DNA of 64,000 bases from an uncultured Bacteroidales bacterium (GCA_902774335.1 CACYHW010000003.1:186001-250000), one strand, 5' to 3'; shown: positions 1 to 9,004, counted from the first letter of the stretch. The notes: a model not told the origin generated them from the sequence alone. Program-made: numbers and translations.

Positions 1-1
1 G

Positions 2-289
2 CTTGACGACATAATTGCCCGTTTCATCGGTTATATGGAACTTGATACCCCCAGTCAGCGGGCCGGCGTGGATGAGCTATACCGCAGCCGTCTGTACCGC
101 CGCGAAGGGTACCATAAGTTCCGTGATGCACAAGGAGAGTTTGATGCTTGTATAGAGGGCATCCGTCCCGATGGCTGCCTGATGCTCCTTACCCGCAGCG
201 GTGATCATCGGGTCTATGAATTCAAGCAGGTTCAGTTTGTGTTAGACCTTAAAAGTCATCCTCATCATCTAGGAGAGCCCGTCCGTTGA
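2..289 (+). CDS. birA: Biotin--[acetyl-CoA-carboxylase] ligase, C-terminal part (5' end outside window)
   Basis: The frame is open from the first bases of the window, so this is the last 95 codons of a gene that begins upstream. The segment LYRREGYHKFRD followed by FDACIEGIRPDGCLML and VYEFKQVQFVL matches the end of the catalytic domain plus the small SH3-like C-terminal domain of BirA-type biotin protein ligases, which attach biotin to the carrier protein of acyl-CoA carboxylases. Family members usually stop close to the FVL motif; here about 14 more residues follow (DLKSHPHHLGEPVR). These are encoded by DNA that overlaps the 3' end of the convergent DUF4419 gene by 41 bp. The N-terminal ligase core cannot be seen, so the assignment rests on the C-terminal domain only. 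Confidence 0.8.
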   Translation, partial: LDDIIARFIGYMELDTPSQRAGVDELYRSRLYRREGYHKFRDAQGEFDACIEGIRPDGCLMLLTRSGDHRVYEFKQVQFVLDLKSHPHHLGEPVR

Positions 290-1712
290 TACGTGCTTTT
301 GGGAAGCGCTTACGCAGGGCCTCCTCCTCATCGGGAGTCATGGAGCCCGATATCTCAAGTGAGCGTATATCCTTGCCGTCCATCCAGTCCGGAATGACAA
401 CCTTGCCCACAAAACGCAGGGTAAGATTGTTTATACGGCCCATTTTGCGGATAATATCGGGAACCTTGTTTACCTTGAGCATGAGTCCGTCCGAGAATCC
501 ATCGCCATTGTCCATTGCCTTAAACTCCTCAAGCAGCTCCTCCTCGGTCTTGCATATACGGGTAAACCATCCCATCTTGGGAGTCATGGCATAAGTCACG
601 GGATCAACCTCCATACCTACTATTCCGGCCCAGAACTCCATCATCATGGTTTGTTCCACCTCGCCGGTAACATCATTGATTATTATGTACTTATACTCAG
701 TCCTGACCATCTCTGGCAGCATGCTGTGGTCCATATTGACCTCGGCAGGTGTACGCCCGTTCTCATCATACGGCAGGAACTTAAGGAACCAGCCGTCAAA
801 CTTGGTGGAGCCGATATCCATTCCGCAACTGAGTCCACGCACATCGCCCGGGCGGTATTTCTTGACAATACTCTTCCAGAAATCAACATCCGGCTTGCCT
901 TTTGAAGCATTGACAAACTCCTGGAGTATGGGTTCCAGGTCATCAACCCACCAGTCTATGCCGTAAGCACGGAGTTTGCGGGTGCGGTCCAGTATGGACT
1001 GCCAGTCATCGGGGGTGCCCTTAAGCGTTACGCTTGGTATGCCGCAGGACGAATAAAGCACAATGTAGTCAAAGTATGACTTGACTGTCTCCATAAGCGC
1101 AATCTGTGATACCATGTGCTCTGTTACACCCGTTGTGGAGAACTTCTCTGATATGATATCGGCAATATCTCCCTTGGTATTGTCACGAATCTGTACGTAG
1201 AAGCTGTCCACAATGGCCTCCCAATCGGCCTCACCGCTCAACAAGTCCTTACCGCTCTGCACCACAAGGTCTATCTTGCCCTCATGATCTACAAACAGGT
1301 TGCGCAGCTCCTCCGGGTTATCATTAACATAATGAGCGAATCCCTGACAGATAAGGAACCAGATTACATCAGGGGTAAGCACCACCGGCCGATGATCGGC
1401 AAACGCATCAATCATGCCTTTAAAGAAGGGGTGCTGTCCGTACGAGGCATAGTTCTTATCACCTATGCCCCATGCCACAACCCTCTGGTTCTCACCGCGA
1501 ATCTCGCTCCTGTCAAGTATAACACTTACAAGCCTACCGCTACTGCGCATAATCCCGCTCAGGCTTTCACCTGTAGGTTCCGGCAGGTCCGGATCTACGC
1601 GGAACGTTATGCTGCCTTTCTCCTTACTCAAGATATCCTTCTTCTTGGCCTGAACGCCCGATGCAGCCAGAATTCCTGCCGCCAACAATAACCAAAATCT
1701 GATAGTTCTCAT
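249..1712 (-). CDS. DUF4419 domain-containing exported protein
   Basis: A 487-residue protein with an N-terminal signal peptide (hydrophobic run LLLAAGILAASGVQA, then a lysine cluster). The body fits the DUF4419 family: an early segment with GQHPFFKGMIDAFADHRPVVLTPDVIWFLI, then DWWVDDLEPILQEF and GLSCGMDIGSTKFDGWFLKF. No enzymatic activity is established for the family that I can name. The C-terminus is very acidic (LLDDEDDF). The gene lies downstream of the modular surface-protein gene on the same strand, but the two are separated by a terminator-like palindrome at 1742-1772, so it is probably transcribed separately. Its 3' end overlaps birA convergently by 41 bp. Family call fairly sure; function unknown. 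Confidence 0.8.
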   Translation of the reverse strand: MRTIRFWLLLAAGILAASGVQAKKKDILSKEKGSITFRVDPDLPEPTGESLSGIMRSSGRLVSVILDRSEIRGENQRVVAWGIGDKNYASYGQHPFFKGMIDAFADHRPVVLTPDVIWFLICQGFAHYVNDNPEELRNLFVDHEGKIDLVVQSGKDLLSGEADWEAIVDSFYVQIRDNTKGDIADIISEKFSTTGVTEHMVSQIALMETVKSYFDYIVLYSSCGIPSVTLKGTPDDWQSILDRTRKLRAYGIDWWVDDLEPILQEFVNASKGKPDVDFWKSIVKKYRPGDVRGLSCGMDIGSTKFDGWFLKFLPYDENGRTPAEVNMDHSMLPEMVRTEYKYIIINDVTGEVEQTMMMEFWAGIVGMEVDPVTYAMTPKMGWFTRICKTEEELLEEFKAMDNGDGFSDGLMLKVNKVPDIIRKMGRINNLTLRFVGKVVIPDWMDGKDIRSLEISGSMTPDEEEALRKRFPKARINGRALLDDEDDF

Positions 1713-1741
1713 ATCTCTAGTCTTTAATTTTTTTCAAAAAA

Positions 1742-1773
1742 GATACAATTGGGGCCTGACCCCTTTTGTATCA
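1742..1773 (-). terminator. Dispersed palindrome (copy 1) acting as terminator; contains the stop codon of the upstream gene
   Basis: Read on the minus strand: TGATACAA, AA, GGGG, loop TCAGG, CCCC, AA, TTGTATC, then CTTTTTTG. Two 7-bp and 4-bp stem blocks are separated by a symmetrical AA/AA mismatch, and a T-run follows, as in an intrinsic terminator. The first TGA is the stop codon of the 1013-residue surface protein. A near-identical element is at 63422-63454. Confidence 0.7.
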
Positions 1774-4700
1774 TTTTTCACACACGGCACGGACACAATA
1801 ACCATTTGTCCTGTCTCTGGCCGGTATATGTATCTTAGACATCCTTGATCCGAGCGAAGAGCTTACATCCTCTTTATAGTCAAGCTCAACCTCATCGGAT
1901 GTACCGAATTCATATTTATCGAACTCCAGTACTACGCAACCCCGCCACATATAGCTATTTTCGGAGCTCATTTTATCGGATGTCATATAAATGCCTCTAT
2001 GAGATTCTTCAAATAGACCTCCAAAAGTGTTTGAATTATTAGGAAGGAATATGGATTTATCCGTGTATCCGGGAACCTTGCTTGTTATGCGGTATCCTTT
2101 CACTCCGTTAACGGAATCCTGGGTCCATTCACATTTTTCATACAGTTCCTTAAACTCCTCCTTGGTGGGCATACGCCACTTGCCTCCCCAGTTGGCCCGG
2201 GCTGCATCATCCTCGGCGCTCAGCCTGGTCAGGCCATCCACATAGGGATCTTCATCAGTAGTGGTATATTTGGAGTACCACCACTTGTTCTGGTCCTTGA
2301 AGGCTTTCATGTGCTTGTAGTTGTACTCTGAATAATAGGTCTTGGGTGCAGTCTCACCCCATGCAAAGCGGGCTCCGGTTTCCTGAGGGCTGTCGGCACC
2401 AACATTGCAGTCGGCCCACAATACGCTTAATCCCAAATCAACCTGGGCGTTGTGTCTTAAAGGCTTGACCGGGTCGGGCTCCGCCTTTTTGCGGTTCTCT
2501 GACTGAGGGAGTTCCATTACCGGCCTGATATTCTTACCGTTCCAGCGTGTGTCACCATTATCCAAGGATTGTCCCAAAGTCGATGTCCAGTAATATGCGC
2601 CGTGTCCCAGATTACTGATAATCCTTGAATCACTCATATATTCACTTATGAAACCTGCGGCCGGAAGCCAGATGCTGCGGTCCTCGTACCCGGGGACATT
2701 ACTGGTGATGACATATCCCAGAAGACGTCGTTCAAAATAGAGCTCAACAGTGTCGTCATGATTGTACTCAATAGTGTCTTGTGCATACTTTGCCTCCCAG
2801 GTGCATCTGTTCTTGAGTTCCCACAGTTCATCGGCAGTGGGCATACGCCAACCGTTACCCAGAAGTACTGCAGCTGCATCATCCTCAGCATCAAGAGTCT
2901 CCTTATAATCAAGTGGGTATTTGGATCCCCATGGACCGGAACTGGTATAGAAATTATATTTGCTCATTTCATTAGTACCTTGACCGAACTTATAATTCTC
3001 TCTGCTGTATAGACCCGGCTTGGGAGTTGTCTCGCCCCAGGCAAAATATCCGCCAGCCTCATCGGGTCTTGAAGCGCCCAGATTGGCCGATGCCCACATC
3101 ACGCTCAGACCCAGGTCAACAGGCTCCGGTACGGGCAATGACACATTCACTGTCATCTGAGCCTTACGCCCCTCAGTCTCTGCGGTAATCACGCATGTGC
3201 CCTGTCCGACAGCTGTCAAAAAGCCGTTTTCATCCATGGATACAATCTGTGGTGCCGATGAGCTCCAGTTGATGGAGGTAGGTTTGACCTGACGTCCGGA
3301 GGGCATCATCACAGCCTCTACATTGCGTATGGTACCGTAACTTATATCCATACTCTCAGCCGGTAGGGATAGTGATGTGAACATATCATCGGCAAGGGAG
3401 CGCACGGGACGTATATTCATTCCTATGAATCTGCTTTCATAACCGTTGAACATGAAGTCAAATGCCATTCTCAGAACTTCAACCGGGGGCAGTTCCGACA
3501 AACCTCCCCTCATTCCGTTTACTGAACCTATGGTACTGAAACAGCTTCCTCTGGTACCACTGCCTGGAATGGATGTCCAGAGAGAGAACTGTTTTCCTAT
3601 TTCAATAGGCTCATTGCCGTTCATCTGACCTGAATAGGGAATGAATATGCTGTGTCCCTCAAATCCGGGAACATTGCTTGTAAAACGCATTCCGGCTACA
3701 CCGTTTACGATAGCAGTATCATAAGTGCAGTTTTTCACCAACTCTACAATCTCATCGTTGGTAGGAATACGCCAGCCGTCACCTAACATTACTGTGGCTG
3801 CGTCATCGGTCGGCTCAAGACGGTTAAGATTGTCTGCCTTGAGGTATTGATGGGACTGCCCCTGGGCGGTATATTTGTCCATACCGTCTTCCTGTGCAAA
3901 GGAACTGTAGCGGTAGTTACCCCAAGAGAAAGACTCCTTGGGTTCAATCTCGGCCCATGCGTAATAGTCACCGTAACTCTCAGGTGCCGATGCTCCCAGG
4001 TTGGCATTGGCCCACAGAACGCTCAATCCCAGATCCACGTATTCAAACTCATGAGGAGTTACGGTTACGGTGCATTGGGCTGTCTTGCCGTATGCGGTAA
4101 CCTGTACCTTACAGCTGCCCGGACCTGCGGCCACTAAAAGGCCGTCTTCAATAACTTTTACTACGTTTTCATCGGAGGATTTCCAGGTGCATGCGCTGTT
4201 TACGTCACGCTTTCCCATTGTCACTTTCAGTCTGGTGCCAGCACCCTGCTGCAAAGTGAGTTTTGTTTTTTCTAACGTGATTCCGGACACCTCCTTACCT
4301 GACAACGGCATCACCATACGCACCGACTGTTCCGATTCACGGTTCTCGCTGTGCCACTCATCGGCTCCGCGCTTGAAATTGAAACCGTATGCGGCCTCAT
4401 TGTCAGGCTGGACTCCTGGGGTGGAGCACCAGTATGATGCGTATGTGCCTACCTGCATCAGCTGGCCGTCCTGAAGCCAGCCTGCAGCGGGCAGGAATAT
4501 GCTCCGGTCCGTATATCCTTTTATCTTACTTGTTACCAGATAGCCGCCTATGCCGTTCTGCTCGGTCCACTTCCAGGTGCAGTACTCTCGCAGCTCGTCC
4601 CATTCGGCCTTGGTGCCCATACGGCTACCGTCGGTAGTCTTCAGCGCCATTGCATCGGGCCAGCGGTAATACCAGCCTACCGGTCTGTCGGCAGTTATAC

Positions 4701-4812
4701 CTGTATTTAAGGTTCTCCACTTTACACTCAATCCCAAATCAACAAAATCCTGTGCAGACACTACGCTGCACAAGAAACAGAAAAAGACAATTGCAGAAAG
4801 ACGTATTCTCAT
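1771..4812 (-). CDS. Secreted protein with four FISUMP-like modules and two BIG2-type Ig-like domains
   Basis: The ATG at 4812 is preferred over an upstream GTG (4848) because it places a signal peptide at the N-terminus (MRIRLSAIVFFCFLCSVVSAQ); this gives 1013 residues. Four modules of about 200 residues each begin with VDLGLSVxW (near residues 23, 255, 563 and 788). They continue with AWGET or AWAEI, a WRxPT segment, a CTW-type cysteine, GYxxTS and SIFLPAAG, the pattern of Fibrobacter-succinogenes-type major domains common in Bacteroidales surface proteins. Module 1 lacks the WRxPT segment (it has SRMGTKAEW). Two Ig-like BIG2-type domains (about 175-250 and 480-560) sit between modules 1-2 and 2-3. 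Likely exported and surface-associated; ligand unknown. A TACTTTTG promoter element lies at 4898-4905 on the same strand. Confidence 0.75.
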   Translation of the reverse strand: MRIRLSAIVFFCFLCSVVSAQDFVDLGLSVKWRTLNTGITADRPVGWYYRWPDAMALKTTDGSRMGTKAEWDELREYCTWKWTEQNGIGGYLVTSKIKGYTDRSIFLPAAGWLQDGQLMQVGTYASYWCSTPGVQPDNEAAYGFNFKRGADEWHSENRESEQSVRMVMPLSGKEVSGITLEKTKLTLQQGAGTRLKVTMGKRDVNSACTWKSSDENVVKVIEDGLLVAAGPGSCKVQVTAYGKTAQCTVTVTPHEFEYVDLGLSVLWANANLGASAPESYGDYYAWAEIEPKESFSWGNYRYSSFAQEDGMDKYTAQGQSHQYLKADNLNRLEPTDDAATVMLGDGWRIPTNDEIVELVKNCTYDTAIVNGVAGMRFTSNVPGFEGHSIFIPYSGQMNGNEPIEIGKQFSLWTSIPGSGTRGSCFSTIGSVNGMRGGLSELPPVEVLRMAFDFMFNGYESRFIGMNIRPVRSLADDMFTSLSLPAESMDISYGTIRNVEAVMMPSGRQVKPTSINWSSSAPQIVSMDENGFLTAVGQGTCVITAETEGRKAQMTVNVSLPVPEPVDLGLSVMWASANLGASRPDEAGGYFAWGETTPKPGLYSRENYKFGQGTNEMSKYNFYTSSGPWGSKYPLDYKETLDAEDDAAAVLLGNGWRMPTADELWELKNRCTWEAKYAQDTIEYNHDDTVELYFERRLLGYVITSNVPGYEDRSIWLPAAGFISEYMSDSRIISNLGHGAYYWTSTLGQSLDNGDTRWNGKNIRPVMELPQSENRKKAEPDPVKPLRHNAQVDLGLSVLWADCNVGADSPQETGARFAWGETAPKTYYSEYNYKHMKAFKDQNKWWYSKYTTTDEDPYVDGLTRLSAEDDAARANWGGKWRMPTKEEFKELYEKCEWTQDSVNGVKGYRITSKVPGYTDKSIFLPNNSNTFGGLFEESHRGIYMTSDKMSSENSYMWRGCVVLEFDKYEFGTSDEVELDYKEDVSSSLGSRMSKIHIPARDRTNGYCVRAVCEK

Positions 4813-4897
4813 AATCAAACTGGTTGTACAATTGATAATCCTGAACACATGCCATGTTAAACCGCATTACGGTTCTTTAACGGCATTGGTTACTGGG

Positions 4898-4928
4898 CAA
4901 AAGTATCATAACGGAATCCTCAAAGCAA
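4898..4928 (-). promoter_or_regulatory. Promoter of the modular surface-protein gene
   Basis: TACTTTTG (4905 to 4898 on the minus strand) fits the Bacteroidetes -7 consensus TAnnTTTG. A TTG lies 20 nt upstream (4928-4926). The predicted leader to the ATG at 4812 is about 80 nt. Confidence 0.5.
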
Positions 4929-5010
4929 CAAAAATGCGCTGCAAAACCGTTGCATCTGTTTTGAAAACGGAAAAGAGGACAAAATGCGTCCTGTAAAGTG
5001 AAATAATAAC

Positions 5011-5018
5011 TACTTTTG
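5011..5018 (+). promoter_or_regulatory. pyrH promoter -7 element
   Basis: TACTTTTG matches TAnnTTTG, and the ATG of pyrH is 23 nt downstream. No convincing TTTG is present at the -33 position. The 4813-5040 gap holds only this and the divergent promoter at 4898-4928. Confidence 0.5.
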
Positions 5019-5040
5019 TGTAATTAAATACACATTTCAT

Positions 5041-5751
5041 ATGGCAAGGTTCAAAAGGATATTGTTAAAGCTCAGCGGCGAGAGCCTGATGGGTGAGCAG
5101 CGTTACGGAATAGACGAAAAGCGTCTGGGCGAGTATGCACAGCAGATCAAGGAGATTCACGATATGGGTGTGCAGATAGGCATCGTAATTGGCGGCGGTA
5201 ACATATTCCGCGGCCTCAAGGGCGCCGGCAAGGGTTTTGACCGCGTCAAAGGCGATCAGATGGGTATGCTGGCAACCGTAATCAACGGTCTTGGACTCAG
5301 CTCGGCCCTGACATCAGTTGACTGCCCCAACAAGGTGCTCACAGCAATCCGTATGGAACCTATAGGTGAGCTTTACAGCAAATGGAAGGCCATTGAAGCC
5401 ATGGAAAACGGCCAGGTAGCCATTCTGGTAGGAGGCACAGGAAACCCCTATTTCACAACCGATACCGGCTCATCGCTTCGCGGCATTGAGATCGAGGCCG
5501 ATGTCATGCTCAAGGGTACCCGCGTGGACGGTGTCTATACCGCCGATCCCGAGAAGGATCCTACAGCCACAAAGTTTGACGAGATTACATTCGACGAAAT
5601 ATACAACCGTAACCTCAAGGTGATGGACCTGACTGCCACCACCATGTGCAAGGAGAACAACCTGTCAATCTACGTATTCAACATGGATGTTCCCGGCAAC
5701 CTCAAGAAGGTTATGGAGGGCCAGCCAATCGGCACTCTGGTGCACAAGTAA
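5041..5751 (+). CDS. pyrH: UMP kinase
   Basis: 236 residues, the usual length for bacterial uridylate kinase, which phosphorylates UMP to UDP with ATP in pyrimidine nucleotide synthesis. Visible motifs of the amino-acid-kinase fold: LLKLSGESL at the N-terminus, IGGGNIFRG (phosphate-binding glycines), MGMLATVINGL, FTTDTGSSLRGIEIEADVMLKGT (nucleotide-binding and catalytic Asp region) and VDGVYTADPEKD. Cytosolic, hexameric in the family. It stands alone here between oppositely oriented neighbours, with its own TACTTTTG promoter element 23 nt upstream; in many other bacteria it sits with tsf/frr. The call is secure. Confidence 0.97.
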   Translation: MARFKRILLKLSGESLMGEQRYGIDEKRLGEYAQQIKEIHDMGVQIGIVIGGGNIFRGLKGAGKGFDRVKGDQMGMLATVINGLGLSSALTSVDCPNKVLTAIRMEPIGELYSKWKAIEAMENGQVAILVGGTGNPYFTTDTGSSLRGIEIEADVMLKGTRVDGVYTADPEKDPTATKFDEITFDEIYNRNLKVMDLTATTMCKENNLSIYVFNMDVPGNLKKVMEGQPIGTLVHK

Positions 5752-5772
5752 TCCCCGGATAATTGTTTTCCT

Positions 5773-7188
5773 TTAGGGAACGTACGTGACCTGCTGCGGC
5801 TTCACATTGTTGTAGAATGCGGCCACGTCACGGGCGTTATACACCTCGGGCTCACGATAGAGTTCCGGCAGGTTGAATGACTTGAGAGTGGACAAATATA
5901 CCTCAGGATCACGCTGCGGAAGCAGGAACGGCTTGCCCGTCTTTCCGTCAGGGCCGATGAACGCGATGTAGGGACGTCCGTAAACCATATCGTCACGTTT
6001 GGAGGCGAACACCACCCAGCGGCTGTTGCTGCTCCAGCTGTGATATGTATCGGCACCGTATGCGTTCACCTCGGGCAGCATCATGAAAGACCTGTTCTTG
6101 AGGTCCACCATGCACAGCTCGCTCTCCTTGTGCCATACTGGGAATGTACCGTACTCGGCCACGGTAGCCATCAGCCAGCGTCCGTCGGGCGATGCCTTGA
6201 GGTGGCTGAACGAGAGATGGTCGGATGCAGGGATGATGGTGTATACCTTATCACCCATCTTGCCGGTCTCCGGATCAAAGGTGATCACGGCTATGTCGTA
6301 GTGCATGCTGCTTATGCTGTCCGGCTGCTCATGATGGACCGCGCGGCAAAAGAATATGCTGCGTCCGTCGGCCGAGAAACAGGGGAATGTCTCCTGATAC
6401 TCATCGCCTGTGGTAAGGGGGCTCTCCGTTACAGTCAGGTTGTCCAGGTCCAGCACCACCAGATCGCTGCGCTGATCGTACACCTCCATTCGCATATCCG
6501 TACGGGTGTGAATGGCAAAGGTGATATCGGCGGTTGTGAATACTCCGTACCGGCCGTCGGCCGATATGTCTCCGTATACAGTATTGCCTGTCTTTTCGGT
6601 CTTGGTGTTGAGCTTTATGAGTTTGCCGTTGCGGTTCAGTATGGTTCCGCCGTTTGCACCGCGCAGATGCATGAACGACGTTCCGTTGCGGTTCGATGTA
6701 TGACAGTTCATGCAGCACATGTCGGCATTGCGGTTGTCGCCCAGCAGTACCGAGCGGAAGCTCTCCATGTCGCGCTGCTCCACCTGTATGCCGCTCCAGA
6801 CCTCGTATGCAGGCTCTATAAGACGGTAGCTCATGTACTTGTCGATGGAGTCGGCAACCACCGTCCAGCTGAACGTATCGTTATAGTTGTCGGACTCGAC
6901 GCTTACCGTCAGGGTATTACCCTTTTGCGCCTCAAGCATGGAGTGCCAACGGCCCTCGGGGAACTTTACAAGCCCGCGTTTTCCCTTGAAGCGATACTCC
7001 TCCGAGCCCTTTACAGTTACGGTCACAGAGCCGGAACCGCCTACCCTGAAGTTCAGGGGAGCTATGTTGCACGGTATGGTTACGTCCCTGTAATCCGGGA
7101 ACATGCCCTGGCCGCTGTAGACCGTGCTGCGCGAACAACCCGCCAGCACGATGGCCAATGATGCCAATATGATAATCCTGTTTCTCAT
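5773..7188 (-). CDS. Lipoprotein with PD40/TolB-like beta-propeller and one CxxCH motif
   Basis: 471 residues. Lipoprotein signal peptide ending LAGC18. A beta-sandwich-like region (about 35-115) precedes a propeller with repeats of the type SADGRYGVF, SADGRSIFF, SPDGRWLMA and SSNSRWVVF, typical of PD40/WD40-like TolB repeats. Just before the propeller is C158-C159-M-N-C162-H163, a single CxxCH motif, which can bind haem c covalently or a metal; there is no second such motif and no methionine ligand I can identify. The start codon overlaps the stop of the DUF6057 gene by 4 nt, so the two are translationally coupled. This suggests a periplasm-facing partner of that membrane protein. Function unknown. 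Confidence 0.65.
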   Translation of the reverse strand: MRNRIIILASLAIVLAGCSRSTVYSGQGMFPDYRDVTIPCNIAPLNFRVGGSGSVTVTVKGSEEYRFKGKRGLVKFPEGRWHSMLEAQKGNTLTVSVESDNYNDTFSWTVVADSIDKYMSYRLIEPAYEVWSGIQVEQRDMESFRSVLLGDNRNADMCCMNCHTSNRNGTSFMHLRGANGGTILNRNGKLIKLNTKTEKTGNTVYGDISADGRYGVFTTADITFAIHTRTDMRMEVYDQRSDLVVLDLDNLTVTESPLTTGDEYQETFPCFSADGRSIFFCRAVHHEQPDSISSMHYDIAVITFDPETGKMGDKVYTIIPASDHLSFSHLKASPDGRWLMATVAEYGTFPVWHKESELCMVDLKNRSFMMLPEVNAYGADTYHSWSSNSRWVVFASKRDDMVYGRPYIAFIGPDGKTGKPFLLPQRDPEVYLSTLKSFNLPELYREPEVYNARDVAAFYNNVKPQQVTYVP

Positions 7189-8936
7189 TTCTGCTCCTTG
7201 TTATTGAATCTGACAGCCATGATATAATGCCAATATGTTCCCATTGCATCCTGAGTCATTACATTAGACGAATCGGGCGACTTGGATCTGGCCTCCATCA
7301 GACTCATATATTTGTTCACAGTTTTTTCCGATATACGATACTTCTCCACCGTCTCTATGAGCGACTCCCTGGAGTTCACGTTCACCAGCAAAGCCTCCTG
7401 ATAAACCTCCGGAACCTTGACTATCCTGTCCAATGCGCCAAGATAATACTTGTCATACAGGCTGATGAATGTATTAAGGTTCTTGTCCAGCAGATAGGAG
7501 CAGAGCAGATAGTCCACTGCAGTCCTGTTAAAGGGCTGTTCCGATGCGATTATGGAGAGTGATGAGCGGATGTCGCCCTGACGGAAGAAATGGTCGCGGG
7601 AGAGTGTCCTTGAGCGCCATGTCAGGTACTGCTGCGGTATATCGTCATTCTCTATACAATCCAGAAGCTCCTGGGCCCACTCACGGTGGTTACGGGTACG
7701 CATCAGTAAGTCCAGATACTTGCGGGCCACGTCATAATCGGCCGTAACCACAGCTATCTCGGCTAGCCTGCGCAGCATACGAGTGGAGTAGTGACCCGGC
7801 ATGACCGTCTGTGCCAGCAGAGCGCAGTCGGTTGCCTGCGATACGTCGCCCATCTCCAGCAGGGCATCGGTGAAATAGATCATATTGAAATAGGGATTAC
7901 CTTGGGTCGTGGCAAGGAACAGGACGTTGTCGGCCCTGCCCCATCGGCCTTTAAGAAGGTCATCTGCCAGCTTGCCATCACGTGCATTGCACACGTTACC
8001 GTAATAGGCGCAGTACGGAGTCTCACGCGTAGCCATGCCTTTTACCTCAGTCCACATTCCCTTATAGGCCAGTGATCCTACCTTTACAGTCTCCTCCAGA
8101 TCGCTGTAACGCACACCCCTTAACATCCAGGAGCCGCAAAAGCATATTGTGCACAGAGTACCTATTATCCATCGGGTGTACTTGATCCTGTCGAGTCCGA
8201 ACGAAAGGAACATGAAGGCGAGTATGAACAAGGGCTGACACAGCAGCAGCCACAACGACGGGATGATATAATCGGGATAGACGGGCCATATCAGGCTATG
8301 GACAAACGATAGGTTGTAGAACCTTCCTGCCACAAGCATCACAACCACTCCGGCTGCAAGACAGAGTATGGGTTTGACTCCCTCCTTGCGCTTTATGAAC
8401 CAGAGAAGGAGTGCCAGAGTCAGCGCATGTGCACCAAAGAGCACGTATGTTACGGGTACGGAGAGTCCGTAAATCACACTGCTGTATCTCTTATCCTTTA
8501 TCTGAGCCAGCAGACAGGACATCCAGACCGATGCGGTCAGGCCGACGGCTGCCGATATCGGATAGTTCGGGAACGGGATAAAGTAAGCCTCCAGTATAAC
8601 CGGAAGGATAAGCGCCATCCAGAAGAGAGTCCTGTCAGGATTTGACCGTCTGAATATCCTGGCAAGCCCCAGAAAGGTTGCAGTCAACAGCAGGAAGCAT
8701 ATCATGGCGCCGTTCCTGCCGCTGATGAAGAACTGGGTAAGCCAGTCTCCAACTATACATGAAACCACTGCAGGATTGGAGAGATACCAGCTTATGCGGT
8801 CCGCTCCAAACAGGAAAATCCCTATCTGTTCCTTGAATTCCAAACGGTAGACGGCCTGACGCGAAAGAACTATAAACGAAGTTATCAGCAGTGTCACTGC
8901 AAAAAGGCCGTCAACGAATTTGTACTTTCTGTCCAT
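7185..8936 (-). CDS. DUF6057-like multi-spanning membrane protein with C-terminal helical repeat region
   Basis: 583 residues. The N-terminal half carries about nine or ten hydrophobic segments (from LFAVTLLITSFIVL through IIGTLCTICFCGSW). The C-terminal half (about 290-583) is soluble and helical, with TPR-like stretches such as LLEMGDVSQATDCALLAQ and AEIAVVTADYDVARKYLDLL. I recognise this architecture as the DUF6057 family of Bacteroidetes, with moderate certainty. It is followed, with a 4-nt overlap, by the CxxCH beta-propeller lipoprotein. A -7 element TAAGTTTG at 8956-8963 (minus strand) lies 20 nt upstream of the ATG. No catalytic motif seen. Confidence 0.6.
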   Translation of the reverse strand: MDRKYKFVDGLFAVTLLITSFIVLSRQAVYRLEFKEQIGIFLFGADRISWYLSNPAVVSCIVGDWLTQFFISGRNGAMICFLLLTATFLGLARIFRRSNPDRTLFWMALILPVILEAYFIPFPNYPISAAVGLTASVWMSCLLAQIKDKRYSSVIYGLSVPVTYVLFGAHALTLALLLWFIKRKEGVKPILCLAAGVVVMLVAGRFYNLSFVHSLIWPVYPDYIIPSLWLLLCQPLFILAFMFLSFGLDRIKYTRWIIGTLCTICFCGSWMLRGVRYSDLEETVKVGSLAYKGMWTEVKGMATRETPYCAYYGNVCNARDGKLADDLLKGRWGRADNVLFLATTQGNPYFNMIYFTDALLEMGDVSQATDCALLAQTVMPGHYSTRMLRRLAEIAVVTADYDVARKYLDLLMRTRNHREWAQELLDCIENDDIPQQYLTWRSRTLSRDHFFRQGDIRSSLSIIASEQPFNRTAVDYLLCSYLLDKNLNTFISLYDKYYLGALDRIVKVPEVYQEALLVNVNSRESLIETVEKYRISEKTVNKYMSLMEARSKSPDSSNVMTQDAMGTYWHYIMAVRFNNKEQK

Positions 8937-8955
8937 ACATATATTGTTGTAATTG

Positions 8956-8963
8956 CAAACTTA
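8956..8963 (-). promoter_or_regulatory. Promoter -7 element of the DUF6057/lipoprotein operon
   Basis: TAAGTTTG on the minus strand matches TAnnTTTG and is 20 nt from the start codon at 8936. No clear -33 element. Confidence 0.4.
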
Positions 8964-8996
8964 AGCAAAAAAAGCGGCAGATACGGGGATTTTGCC

Positions 8997-9004
8997 TACT
9001 TTTG
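8997..9004 (+). promoter_or_regulatory. rsmI-hflX promoter -7 element
   Basis: TACTTTTG, identical to the pyrH element, 28 nt before the rsmI ATG. The DUF6057 and rsmI promoters share this 96-bp divergent gap. Confidence 0.45.
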
